The notes below the pieces were generated by a model, which was given only the letters and a program-made list of their open reading frames with translations, did not search any database and had not been told where the DNA came from. Of a stretch of DNA of 64,000 nt, positions 41,017-50,800 are shown piece after piece (positions within the stretch are counted from its first letter, which is position 1; every line of letters starts with the position of its first letter). The DNA comes from Parapedobacter flavus (GTDB lineage Bacteria; Bacteroidota; Bacteroidia; Sphingobacteriales; Sphingobacteriaceae): the NCBI RefSeq assembly GCF_035818675.1, contig NZ_JAYKZZ010000020.1, positions 62,001 through 126,000 on the forward strand. Direction: 5' to 3'. The translations under genes were made by a program, and so were the position numbers.

Positions 41017-41557
41017 AATTATTACCTAGGCCAAAGAAGTAGCGGACCGCCCGATAGTCGGTCAAATCTAAGTTGCTGGCCGCCGAAGCTTGTACGCCTC
41101 CGGGGATAAGGACATAACGAAATGTGGAGAAACTGTGGTTTGTATTGGATTTCACCGTGATTTCACCCACGCTCAGCTCCACCCTCACCCAATTGGAACC
41201 CTGCGAGTAGGGGACCTTGTTGTAGGTTGTTGATGCCGTAGGGAAGATGATAGAAAACTTTTCGTAAACGGCAACGTCTCCTTTATTCAATACATCTGCC
41301 GTCAGTTTTGGTGCTTCTATGGTTCCCGAGTAAACCCCGCCGCTGTTGGTGAACGTAACCGATGCCCAGTCCGAATAGATTACATTGGCGGTACCGGTGT
41401 CGCCCTTATCACCCTTATCGCCTTTATCTCCCGTGTCGCCTTTGTCCCCCGGGACCCCCTGTTCCCCTTGTGGACCAATATCTCCTTTTTTACAACCATT
41501 CAGGCTCATAATACCAACGCTTAGGGAGATCAGGTAGATCAGATAACGGTTTTTCAT
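41015..41557 (-). CDS. Collagen-like (Gly-X-Y) repeat lipoprotein
   Basis: Starting at the ATG at 41557 the product has 180 residues. A lipoprotein signal ends at MSLNGC. A short collagen-like stretch of about 12 Gly-X-Y triplets (GDIGPQGEQGVPGDKGDTGD, then GDK repeats) is followed by a beta-rich C-terminal domain of about 130 residues (WASVTFTNSGGVYSGTIEAP and further). This is the common Bacteroidota form of collagen-repeat surface lipoprotein. The GDKGDKGDK codons form a short tandem DNA repeat that could change length by slippage. Function is unknown, perhaps structural. Confidence 0.85.
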   Translation of the reverse strand: MKNRYLIYLISLSVGIMSLNGCKKGDIGPQGEQGVPGDKGDTGDKGDKGDKGDTGTANVIYSDWASVTFTNSGGVYSGTIEAPKLTADVLNKGDVAVYEKFSIIFPTASTTYNKVPYSQGSNWVRVELSVGEITVKSNTNHSFSTFRYVLIPGGVQASAASNLDLTDYRAVRYFFGLGNN

Positions 41558-41694
41558 AACTTTCCTTTTTTTAAAATTTTGATTTACAATATGTTCGCAC
41601 ACCCATTGCAATGGGTAGCAACAAAAATCGAGATGATTTATCAGACGTGATTGTAAAAAAGCGACAATCTGCGATTGCGTAATGTCGGCATGCC

Positions 41695-42576
41695 CTAACG
41701 CATCACTTCGTTGGCGATGGGTGGGCTGATTTTTGATTGGGTCAGTCGTTGAACAACAAATACACTAGCAAAGCATATCCCCGTTACCACGGCCATGCAG
41801 CCGGCGATGGATGCATTGAGCCAATAGGCCATCCAGTAACCGGTGAACGCGATAAACACACCCAATACGACGGTGATGGCCAGCATGCGTTTCAGGTCGT
41901 GCGTAAGCAGATAAGCCGTGGCGGGTGGACCGATAAGGAACGCGATGACCAATATAGCCCCTACCGACTCAAAAGAACTGACCGTGGTGATCGACACCGC
42001 AGCCATCAATAAATAATGCCATAAGGCGGTGGAGATGCCCAGCGCGGATGCAAACGCCGGATCGAATGAGGTGAGCTTAAGCTCTTTATACCCCAACCGG
42101 ATAAACGCGGCCACCAACAGCAGTACGCCCGAGAGGATGTAGATGGGGCGTGGGCCCATGATGGTGCCGTCGCCGGTTACCCACAGGTCGATCGGCACAT
42201 ACGCGATTTCACCATACAGTACACAGTCCTGGTCGATATCTACCTGGCCCGCAAAAGCGCTGATGAGGATAATGCCCACAGCAAACAGAAAGGTAAATAC
42301 CACGCCGATGGCGGCATCGGTTTGCAGACCTGCCCGCCGGTGGAAATATTCGATGAGGAACGTGGCGAGCAAGCCGGTAGCCCCGGCGCCCAACAACATG
42401 GGCAGTGTTTCGCGGCTCCCGCTAAGCAGGAATGCAATGACAATACCCGGTAGTACCGCGTGGCTGATGGCATCGCCCACCATGCTCATCTTGCGTAGCA
42501 CCAGAAAACAGCCCAGCAGCCCGCAGGTAACAGCGACTAATGATCCCGTTAATATAATCCAAAAGGCTATCATCAA
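41695..42576 (-). CDS. Manganese/zinc ABC transporter permease (ZnuB/MntB-type)
   Basis: This 293-residue protein has about eight hydrophobic helices and the ABC-3 family phrases GCFLVLRKMSMVGDAISHAV, LPGIVIAFLLSG, LTSFDPAFASALGIS and GAILVIAFLIGPPATAYLLT. It is the last gene of the operon, 2 bases after the fused permease, and would pair with it as a heterodimer. Confidence 0.93.
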   Translation of the reverse strand: MMIAFWIILTGSLVAVTCGLLGCFLVLRKMSMVGDAISHAVLPGIVIAFLLSGSRETLPMLLGAGATGLLATFLIEYFHRRAGLQTDAAIGVVFTFLFAVGIILISAFAGQVDIDQDCVLYGEIAYVPIDLWVTGDGTIMGPRPIYILSGVLLLVAAFIRLGYKELKLTSFDPAFASALGISTALWHYLLMAAVSITTVSSFESVGAILVIAFLIGPPATAYLLTHDLKRMLAITVVLGVFIAFTGYWMAYWLNASIAGCMAVVTGICFASVFVVQRLTQSKISPPIANEVMR

Positions 42577-42578
42577 TT

Positions 42579-43868
42579 TTAAATTTTCGGTATTTCCGTA
42601 TTGTGCGGATCCTTCTCCGGGTACCCCAGCTGGTGCTCCAGCTCACGCTCCAGTTCCGGCGTGAGAATATGTTCAATCGTTTCGGCGTCGTCATGCACAT
42701 GGTCCGCCGCAATATGCATATACTTCGTCAAATACAATTCCCACAGCCGGTGCAGCCGCACCACCCGCGCCGCTTGCTGTCGCCCGTCTTCCGTAAGCCG
42801 CCATTGATGGCCTTCCGATACCACGGATTTCTTGGCGGCAAGCCGTTGCAAAGCTACTTTAAATGCCGGTCCGTTCACATCGCTGGCATCCACCAGTTCA
42901 TCCATCCCGCGTAGTCCAAGGAGGTGGCTGTTCCGCTCTCCCAGGTGATAGAATCGTTTCAACGCATTTTCTTCAGCGATGATCCGTCGGTTTTTGTACT
43001 GCGTGTACATTTTGGGCACGATGCCTTTGGTGGGGGCGAAGAAAAAGGAAAAGAAGGCGATTGCCGAGGACACCACGACCATCCATGGGCCGGTGGGCAT
43101 GGCGGGGGCCGTGTACGAAATGTAGGCACCTGCCAGCCCGGCAAACGCACCGAAAGCTACCGCTATCCACACCATCCGGCGGATGTTATTCGTCCAGTAC
43201 CGTGCCGCCGCGGCGGGCGTAATCAGCATAGCCGCCATCAGCACCACGCCTACGGCGGTAATGCCCGTTACCACCGCCAGCACGGTTAGGCTGGTGAGCA
43301 ACAGATCGAGCTTGCGCACGGGGTAGCCCAGCGCCTCGGCGTAGGGCCGGTCGAAAGCGACCAGTGCAAAGGCCTTGAAAAAGAGTCCCACCACAACGAG
43401 AAGAACGATAGCCAGGATGCTGAAGATCAACAGGTCGGAGCCGATGAGGGTTGCCGCCTTGCCGAACAGGAAATGGTCGAGCCCACTTTGGGCGGCATTG
43501 CCCGATTGCTGGATGTAGGTCATCATCACCATACCCGTACCGAAAAATACCGATAGCACCAATCCGATGGCCGCATCCTTCTTGATTTTAGACTTCGCCA
43601 CGATGTAATCGATGGCTACCAGCGCCAGCCACCCCGTGATGAAGGCACCGGCCAGCATGAAGCCGATGTTTTTACTCCCCGAAAACAAAAATGCAGCACA
43701 GATGCCCGGTAGGACGGCGTGCGACACGGCATCGCCGATGAGCGCTTTTTTCTGCAAAAGGATAAACGCACCGACCATGGCGGCACTGCTGGCCAACAAC
43801 ACATTGCCAAGCACCACGTAGCGGACGTTAGGATCTGAAAAGGTGAAAAAGTCGAAAAAACTTTCCAT
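42579..43868 (-). CDS. Manganese/zinc ABC permease fused to an MntR/DtxR-like domain
   Basis: This 429-residue protein has two parts. Residues 1-285 are an ABC-3 permease (MVGAFILLQKKALIGDAVSH, LPGICAAFLF). From about 310 a DtxR-family winged helix and dimerisation domain follow (LQRLAAKKSVVSEGHQWRLT, EDGRQQAARVVRLHRLWELY, EHILTPELERELEHQLGYPE). Ligand-like residues H373, E377, H392, E396, E399 and H400 are all present; Glu at the position of DtxR Cys102 matches manganese-type MntR. Permease-DtxR fusions are known in Bacteroidota. The domain faces the cytosol and may gate transport by metal, bind DNA, or both. Confidence 0.9.
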   Translation of the reverse strand: MESFFDFFTFSDPNVRYVVLGNVLLASSAAMVGAFILLQKKALIGDAVSHAVLPGICAAFLFSGSKNIGFMLAGAFITGWLALVAIDYIVAKSKIKKDAAIGLVLSVFFGTGMVMMTYIQQSGNAAQSGLDHFLFGKAATLIGSDLLIFSILAIVLLVVVGLFFKAFALVAFDRPYAEALGYPVRKLDLLLTSLTVLAVVTGITAVGVVLMAAMLITPAAAARYWTNNIRRMVWIAVAFGAFAGLAGAYISYTAPAMPTGPWMVVVSSAIAFFSFFFAPTKGIVPKMYTQYKNRRIIAEENALKRFYHLGERNSHLLGLRGMDELVDASDVNGPAFKVALQRLAAKKSVVSEGHQWRLTEDGRQQAARVVRLHRLWELYLTKYMHIAADHVHDDAETIEHILTPELERELEHQLGYPEKDPHNTEIPKI

Positions 43869-43880
43869 TCGCTCGTTTAA

Positions 43881-44669
43881 TTAGCGCTCCCTGCTGGGGA
43901 ACGCGCGTTTCTCCATCACGTCGCCCACCTGCGACAACAGGTTGAGGCGACCGCCATATGCTTGCTGGACTGTTTCTTCCGTAAACGCCTGGTCGGTCGG
44001 CCCGGCGGCAATGAGATGCATATTGAGCAGTACGATCCAATCAAAATAGCTGCGTGCCGACTGCAGATCGTGGTGCACCACGACGATGGTTTTCCCATTG
44101 GACGCCATTTCCCGCAGCAGCTCGATGATGGCTTGTTCGGTAGCGGCATCCACCCCTGCAAAAGGCTCGTCCATGAAATACACGTCTGCTTCCTGGGCCA
44201 GCGCCCGCGCAAGGAAAACGCGCTGCTGCTGTCCGCCGGATAGTTGTGAAATCTGCCTTTTGGCGAAAGCGGACATCCCCACCTTATCCAAACATTCGCT
44301 GGCAATGGCGCGATCATGCGCACCGGTGTTGCGCAGCAATCCAACCTTGCCATAACGCCCCATCAACACCACATCCAATACGGAAACGGGGAAATCCCAA
44401 TCGACCGACTCGCGTTGCGGCACATAGCTAATACGTGATCGTACCTCATCCAGTGAGCGGTCGAATAGCTTCACATACCCGCTGGATGGTGGAATTAGCC
44501 CCATGATGGTTTTCAGTAGGGTGGATTTACCGGCGCCGTTTGGTCCCACGATGCCCGCAATGCAGCCGGCGGGTAGCGTGAAATCCACCCCCCAAAGCAC
44601 GGGTTTGCGCCCATAAGTAACCATCAGATCATGCACTTCCAATATCGGTTCTTGTGTATGTATAATCAT
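43881..44669 (-). CDS. Manganese/zinc ABC transporter ATP-binding protein (ZnuC/MntA-type)
   Basis: This 262-residue ATPase has Walker A GPNGAGKST (about 42-50), Q-loop SYVPQRESVDWDFPVSVLDV (the QRxxVDWxFP phrase is typical of Mn/Zn/Fe chelate importers), signature SQLSGGQQQRVFLARAL, Walker B VYFMDEPFAGVD and the switch His in VVVHHDL. It lies between the substrate-binding protein and the fused permease with short gaps (5 and 12 bases). Confidence 0.95.
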   Translation of the reverse strand: MIIHTQEPILEVHDLMVTYGRKPVLWGVDFTLPAGCIAGIVGPNGAGKSTLLKTIMGLIPPSSGYVKLFDRSLDEVRSRISYVPQRESVDWDFPVSVLDVVLMGRYGKVGLLRNTGAHDRAIASECLDKVGMSAFAKRQISQLSGGQQQRVFLARALAQEADVYFMDEPFAGVDAATEQAIIELLREMASNGKTIVVVHHDLQSARSYFDWIVLLNMHLIAAGPTDQAFTEETVQQAYGGRLNLLSQVGDVMEKRAFPSRER

Positions 44670-44674
44670 AGGCT

Positions 44675-45595
44675 CTATTTTTCCGTTAGCGCTTCTACTA
44701 TTGTATTCACATTGTATTTCACCATGCCGATATACGTTCCCTCCGCGGTGCCTTCGGCCCCCATGGCATCCGAAAAGAGGTTGCCACCGATGCGCACGGT
44801 GCCCCCACGTTGCCGCACACCCGTCAGTACGGCCTTCAGCGATCGGTCGGATACGGAGCTTTCCACAAATACCGCCGGTATCCCTTGCGTGATGATATAG
44901 TCGACCAAACCCGATACATCCCGAAGGCCGAATTCAGATACGGTAGAAATGCCTTGCAACCCGCGTACTTCCATGCCATACGCCCGTCCGAAATAGCTAA
45001 AGGCATCGTGAGCGGTGATCAAAACCCGTTTGGTGGGAGGGATGGTGTGTATGCGGGCTGTGACCCATGTATCTAACGAATCGAGTGCCTGCATATAACG
45101 TCGCCCATTTGCTTCATAGTAAGCGGCGTTGGCACGGTCGAGTTCGGCCATCTGCCGCACCGCATGGGCCGTGGCTGCTTTCCAAAGTGACACATCAAAC
45201 CAGATATGCGGGTCGTATGTTGTTTCATTCACTTTAATCAGCCCTTTAAGATCATCACCCACAGCAACAACCGGTTTCACCCGCGCTTGCTTCTCCAGGA
45301 TACTAGCCAGTTTGCCTTCTAGGTGCAGCCCGTTGTAGAACAAATAATCCGCATCCAGGATTTTCCGGAGGTCGCCCTGGCTGGCTTTGTATAGATGGGG
45401 GTCTACGCCGGGCCGCATCAGTGCTTCCACCGTGGCAGAGTCGCCGACAATGTGCTGCACCATATCGGCCACCATTCCAGTGGTGGCGAGGATGTATGGT
45501 TTTCCCGATTCGGTGCGCTCGCTTACCGTCTGTCGGCACGAAAGGCAACTCATCAACCAGCAAACCGCGAATAAAAAGCTGTAAACTTTTCCCAT
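44675..45595 (-). CDS. Manganese/zinc ABC transporter substrate-binding protein (TroA/ZnuA family)
   Basis: This 306-residue protein has a lipoprotein-like signal (CWLMSCLSC). Metal-ligand motifs of cluster A-I proteins are present: PGVDPHLYKAS (His near 72), TYDPHIWFD (His near 136), LITAHDAFSYFGRAYGM (His near 200) and a C-terminal acidic residue in VFVESSVSDRS. There is no His-rich loop of the ZnuA type, which favours manganese over zinc. It is the first gene of the operon, behind an MntR-type operator. Confidence 0.93.
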   Translation of the reverse strand: MGKVYSFLFAVCWLMSCLSCRQTVSERTESGKPYILATTGMVADMVQHIVGDSATVEALMRPGVDPHLYKASQGDLRKILDADYLFYNGLHLEGKLASILEKQARVKPVVAVGDDLKGLIKVNETTYDPHIWFDVSLWKAATAHAVRQMAELDRANAAYYEANGRRYMQALDSLDTWVTARIHTIPPTKRVLITAHDAFSYFGRAYGMEVRGLQGISTVSEFGLRDVSGLVDYIITQGIPAVFVESSVSDRSLKAVLTGVRQRGGTVRIGGNLFSDAMGAEGTAEGTYIGMVKYNVNTIVEALTEK

Positions 45596-45603
45596 ATTTA
45601 ATA

Positions 45604-45631
45604 CAAAAATATAAAATTTAGATTAATCTAA
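45604..45631 (-). promoter_or_regulatory. Promoter and MntR-type operator of the metal-transport operon
   Basis: On the minus strand a -7 box TATTTTTG (45604-45611) lies 8 bases before the ATG. A perfect 14-bp palindrome TTAGATTAATCTAA (45618-45631) sits just upstream, between the expected -33 and -7 positions. Its form (TTAGxTTAAxCTAA) resembles DtxR/MntR-family operators, so metal-dependent repression is expected. Confidence 0.7.
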
Positions 45632-45701
45632 CATTTTTTGTAAGTTATTTTTAACTAGTTGCCTGAATCGGTGTCCGCGCCGGATTTCAACCTGGATTTC
45701 A

Positions 45702-45709
45702 TACCTTTG
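45702..45709 (+). promoter_or_regulatory. Promoter box of the thiolase gene
   Basis: TACCTTTG ends 21 bases before the ATG at 45731; no clear -33 TTG is seen, only TTT-rich sequence about 16 bases upstream. Confidence 0.55.
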
Positions 45710-45730
45710 CATGATAATCAATTACTAGTT

Positions 45731-46915
45731 ATGCAAGAAGTTTATATCGTTTCCGCTGTGCGTACCCCCATCGGTAGTTTCGGCGGTAGCTTATCCAGTT
45801 TGTCCGCTACGCAATTGGGTGGCATCGCCATCCGGGAGGCAATAGGTCGCGCCAATGTGGCGCCCGATGATGTAGAGGAAGTGTTTTTCGGCAACGTACT
45901 GTCGGCCAATCTAGGCCAAGCGCCCGCCACGCAGGCTGCCAAATTCGCGGGGCTTCCCGATATTCCGGCCACCACGATCAATAAGGTGTGTGCTTCCGGC
46001 GCAAAGGCCATCATGCTGGCGGCCCAAAGCATCGCCTTGGGTACAAAAGACATCATCGTAGCCGGAGGCATGGAGAGCATGAGCAATGTACCCTATTACC
46101 TCGATAAGGCCCGCACCGGCTACCGGCTGGGCCATGGACAGATGACAGATGGCTTGGTGAAGGACGGACTGTGGGACGTATACAACGATTACCACATGGG
46201 GTCCGCCGCCGAGCTTTGTGCCGAAACATGCGGTATAGATCGCGGGGCACAAGATGCTTATGCGGAGGAATCCTATAGACGGTCGCAGGCGGCGCAGCAA
46301 GCGGACCGGTTCAAGGCGGAAATCGTTCCGGTCGAAATCACCGGCCGGAAAGGGGAGGTAACCGTTGTCGATGCCGATGAGGAAATCCATGCCGTGAAGT
46401 TCGACAAGATATCATCATTGCGGCCCGTATTCAAGAAAGACGGTACGGTAACCGCTGCCAATGCGTCTACGCTCAACGATGGTGCGGCGGCGCTGGTCTT
46501 GGTTAGCGGAGCCAAGCTGAAGGAATTGGGTTTGCAGCCGTTGGCCCGCATCCGGGGCTACGCCGATGCCCAGCAAGCTCCCGAGTGGTTTACCACGGCA
46601 CCGGCCCAGGCAATCCCGCGGGCATTGCAGCACGCCGGCATCGGCGCGGATGAGGTGGATTTCTATGAGATCAACGAGGCCTTCGCTGTCGTCGCCATCG
46701 CCAATAACCAAGAATTGGGACTGTCGGCCGACCTGGTGAACGTCAATGGCGGTGCGGTTTCGATGGGCCATCCATTGGGCGCTTCGGGCGCACGTATCGT
46801 GGTTACCCTCCTGTCGGTATTGGCACAACACGATGGTCGTATCGGCGTGGCCGGCATCTGCAACGGCGGGGGCGGGGCGAGTGCGTTGGTGATCGAGCGG
46901 ATGCGGCCGTCTTAG
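45731..46915 (+). CDS. Acetyl-CoA acetyltransferase (thiolase)
   Basis: The ATG at 45731 (MQEVYIVSAVRTPIGSFGG) gives 394 residues, the standard thiolase II length. Active-site Cys is in TTINKVCASGAKA (about 90). The DFYEINEAFAVVA, NGGAVSMGHPLGASGAR and GICNGGGGASA motifs complete the catalytic set. It condenses or cleaves acetoacetyl-CoA in lipid or ketone metabolism. An upstream in-frame start at 45659 would begin before the promoter box and is rejected. It overlaps the convergent PorP/SprF gene by 4 bases. Confidence 0.95.
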   Translation: MQEVYIVSAVRTPIGSFGGSLSSLSATQLGGIAIREAIGRANVAPDDVEEVFFGNVLSANLGQAPATQAAKFAGLPDIPATTINKVCASGAKAIMLAAQSIALGTKDIIVAGGMESMSNVPYYLDKARTGYRLGHGQMTDGLVKDGLWDVYNDYHMGSAAELCAETCGIDRGAQDAYAEESYRRSQAAQQADRFKAEIVPVEITGRKGEVTVVDADEEIHAVKFDKISSLRPVFKKDGTVTAANASTLNDGAAALVLVSGAKLKELGLQPLARIRGYADAQQAPEWFTTAPAQAIPRALQHAGIGADEVDFYEINEAFAVVAIANNQELGLSADLVNVNGGAVSMGHPLGASGARIVVTLLSVLAQHDGRIGVAGICNGGGGASALVIERMRPS

Positions 46916-47880
46916 TACTTGGAAAGGAAGCGATACGTGAGCGCGAAATCGTGCATGGCGGCCGATAAGTTGCCCGGACGGTTGGCGTTGATGTTGTAGC
47001 CATAGCTCATCCGCAGGTTCCCCGATTTGAGGATGTTGATATCTAGCATCGGCCGGATGATGTTCTGTGCGTAGCGTTTCTGGTTATCGTTGATGCTCGA
47101 CATGGCCTGTGAGTGGTACCGGAAGGCAACGCCCAGGGAAAAATTCCGACTGATGTCTAGAAAGGTACCGCCCTCAATGGTAGTAGCCCCTCCGAAGGTC
47201 TTCAAGATGAGCAACGAGGGGCGTAGCATCAGTCCCTGGTCATATGCAACGCGTGCGCCGGCATTGAAATAAAGGTTGAGCCGCCTGAATTCTAATGGAA
47301 GATAATGTTCGTAATCGGCCCGGTTGACATACACAGACGTTAAATTATCAAAAGAAAGCCCCACATAAAACTTCTCTAAATAGCTGGCATAGATACCCGC
47401 GCGCAGGTCGACCTTTGAGCTATACAGGTTTCCCTCACCAGCAGCGGGGTCGCCGGGTGATACCACCGAAAGCTGCGATAGGTCGATGTCGAATTGCTGG
47501 AACCCGGCAGCGATGCCCGAGGCGATGATCAATTCATCAGACGCGTGTAGGTGATACGCTGCATTGAGATAAACGGTTGTATAGCTGTCGTTCCCAAACC
47601 GGCTGCGGATCAGATTGAGGCCGAGGCCCAGCTGTTTGCCCGGCAACATGGCGTCGGCAGCCAACGATACGGTGGACGAGTTTTTGGCATTGCCGACGCC
47701 ATCTTTCATCATGAAATGCATGTTTGCCGAGAAATCGCCGAGCGATCCGGTATAAGCGGGGTTGATATATGTTTTATGAAATAGGTATTGGCTACCCTGT
47801 AATTCGGCTTGACCGAAGGCCATCGGGCCGCAACAGGTGATGGCGACGATACCACATAGGATGGAAATTGGATAGTTCAT
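46912..47880 (-). CDS. PorP/SprF-family type IX secretion outer membrane protein
   Basis: This 322-residue protein has a signal peptide (to FGQA) and then the family opening ELQGSQYLFHKTYINPAYTG. Repeated beta-strands follow (FSANMHFMMKDGVGNAKNS, LGLGLNLIRSRFGNDSYTTV), ending in FALTYRFLSKY. SprF/PorP proteins are needed for export of a partner T9SS substrate with a type B (CHU_C) domain. The partner gene is directly upstream, 10 bases away in the same operon. Outer-membrane location is expected. Confidence 0.93.
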   Translation of the reverse strand: MNYPISILCGIVAITCCGPMAFGQAELQGSQYLFHKTYINPAYTGSLGDFSANMHFMMKDGVGNAKNSSTVSLAADAMLPGKQLGLGLNLIRSRFGNDSYTTVYLNAAYHLHASDELIIASGIAAGFQQFDIDLSQLSVVSPGDPAAGEGNLYSSKVDLRAGIYASYLEKFYVGLSFDNLTSVYVNRADYEHYLPLEFRRLNLYFNAGARVAYDQGLMLRPSLLILKTFGGATTIEGGTFLDISRNFSLGVAFRYHSQAMSSINDNQKRYAQNIIRPMLDINILKSGNLRMSYGYNINANRPGNLSAAMHDFALTYRFLSKY

Positions 47881-47890
47881 GTTTTCTCGC

Positions 47891-50800
47891 TTAATACGTG
47901 ATGGTGACGAAACCTTTATAGACCTTTTCTTCGCCTGTCGCTGTCTTTACCGTCAGGATGTAACCGTATGACCCCATCGGTAGGTTGTCTCCACCCCAAT
48001 CATTCCGGTAGTTGGTCTTCTGGTATATCGTGTTGTAGCTTTTGTTGTAAATGACGAGCTCGTTCTCGGGGAAATATTCGGGCAGGCCTACGATTTCGAA
48101 CACGTCATTGATGCCGTCGCCATTCGGTGTGAATAAGCCGGGAATAAACAGCCTTTCGGCATCTGCACGGGCATCGGACACGTTTACAACAATGGGTTGG
48201 CCGGTATCATTGCTAGCATCACGATCGTTATTGGCCGTGATGAGGCCACGGCTGACCTGGTGTGTACCGACCTGCGAGGCTTGCAGTTGCAGCACGATTT
48301 CCCGTTCCTCGCCGGGTTGCAACGCGACAAAGGTTTGTTTAACGGTGCGGTTGCCGCTGTCGAACTGGGCGCCGCCCGAAACCGAAACGACCTCGAACGC
48401 CGCCGCTACCGTATCGCTTAGCGCTACGTTAATGGCCACTTCAGCACTTGGGTTCGACACCCGGATTACGTAATTGAACGTGCCATTGAGCATGACTTCC
48501 GTTTGCTCGACCGAATGCGAAAGGGAAAGGTCGGACGCGCCTTCCAATACGATGGCCATGGGCTGCTGCACCGTTCCCGATACCGCGTCGGCTTCGAACC
48601 GCAGGTCAACGGCCTGGCTGGGTGAGTAAGGTATGTCCGCGTTGTTCGATGGGATGACGTACGCTTCATAAGCTTGGCCCCTCGCTTTGTCGTGTACCAC
48701 GAGTTCGATTTCTTGGCCGGTTTCCGTGTCGTCGCCGAACACGGGGATAAAGCTGCTGACCGTCTCGTCGGGTCCCGATATGGGGGCTACGATATTGACC
48801 AGTTCGCCGTTTACCCGGACCCACACTTCGTAGTTTTCGGGGTCGGTAACGGGCACGCCGTCTTGCAAGATGGTCGACGTAAGCGTACTGTGGTAAGGCC
48901 TTTCAATGGTGTTTGCCGTTACCGTAGGGTCTACGCTGCTGGTCACCACCGCAAAGGGGTTGATGTTTATTTGGGGCGTTTGTGCCAACGCCCGTGCCGT
49001 CCCTGCGACCATCATCCGCATGCCCATGAAGCGTATGGGCGCGGGTGCCGCGTCGGGCACGCCGACCTCGAACGTGAGGCCCTGCTGACTGTAATACCGG
49101 TATCCGTGGTTCGGCTGTAGGTAGCGCAGGCTTCCAAACCATTGGCCCGCTGCGGCGTCGTATTCGGCAAAGCCGTCCTGCCCTACAATTTTATCCTTGT
49201 CGTCCGGTGTGGCACCGCCGAAGTAGGCGTTGATATCGGTGTTGTAGTACCGCGGATAGCCAAGCCAGTTCCAGCCTTGGTTGAGGGTAAGCATCACGGC
49301 GGTCTCCGGTAGTTGTCCGAACACCTTTAACGTGTCTGCCTGCGATAGGTACATCATGTAGCTTTGGTACACGTTCAGCGTGTCTAATGTCCCGACCCAA
49401 CCGTCAGTAGCTGTGAACTGGCTATACGAGCTGTTCCCGAACAAGGTCTTGATGATCGTCTGGTCGTCCGCTTCGATGTGTTTGAGCACGTTGTCGGTAG
49501 ACATGTCGCCGCCCTCCACATATAGCGATAGCCAGTTCCACCCCGCGCGGAGCGGAATCGACTGGTAGATGCCGGCAGCGTGGGCGATATATGGGGTGCT
49601 TACGTTGCCCACATGGCCATTGGTGGCAAAGTCGAGGCGCTCGGTGCTCTCGTATTCCAATCCGGGTATGGCATCCCACAGCCGGAAGGAAAGGCGTTCG
49701 CCCGTGGGGTTGTTTGAGTAGGCGGTGACGTAGGCCACATACGTGTCGTACGTAGGTTCATAGGTGATGCTGGCCACCCCGCGTGGCTCGTCACCTACGA
49801 ACACGGCGATTTTATCCAAGATATCGCGCGATAGCAATAGGTCGGATTCGTCACGGCTGAACTGGGCCACGATGTTCATCTGGTGGGTAAAATCGGCGGG
49901 GTTGACCTGCCAGTTTGGCGACGCCTTGATTACGTTCACCGTGACGATAAGGTACTGGTTTTTATCGTTGATGAGTGCTACCACGGTATCCTGGTAGGTG
50001 CCCGGATTTAGCCGGTTGTCGATGGCGAAATCGATGTTTACGCTGCCGAAAGGTACCACGTTGCCCGAGGTGATGGTGGGCGTGAGCCACTGCGGGTATT
50101 CCGTGATGGTAAAGGAATGGTTGGCTGCCGTCTTGTTGCTCAGCATCGCCGCGAAAGCGGTGTCGGTGTTGGCTTCGGCAACAATGGCCACGCTGGCAGG
50201 ATTCCAATATACCGGGCTCCGGTTCACGATGAACGACCATTGGATGGTATCTTGCTGCTCATTGGCATTGTCGGCGATAGCGCCACTGAGAAAGGCGTTA
50301 ATCTGCTTGGTTTCCAATAGATCGAAGGCTCCGTCGCCCGCAACCGGCGTGATACTGATTTCGTTGCGTTGTGCGTTCATCACATAGGTTACCGGGATGG
50401 TTTCACCGGTGCCGTCTTCCTCCAGCCAAACGGAGAGGGTGGGCTGGCTCGCCGCCAGGGTGGTGTTGAACGCTACGCGGATGCCCGACCCAATCCCGTA
50501 TATGCCGTTGGCGGGTTCAGGTAGCCCATATATATTCACGTTTGTACGGTCTATCGTACCCGCGTAAACATCCGAATAATAATACCCGTCGGTGCAAACG
50601 GAGGTGGCCCGCAGTTCAAAGTCGCCGTCGGGCAGCCCCGAGACGTCCATGAGGTAGTCGTAGAATGCATCCATAAGCTGGCTTGGGGCGAGGCTGACAA
50701 CGTCTACCCAGTCTTCCATCACCGTTCCAGCCTGCTGCCCCGTTTTCCGCCGGTATTGCAGCCTGATTTCACGGAGGTTGGGGTTGTTGGGGTCGTATTC

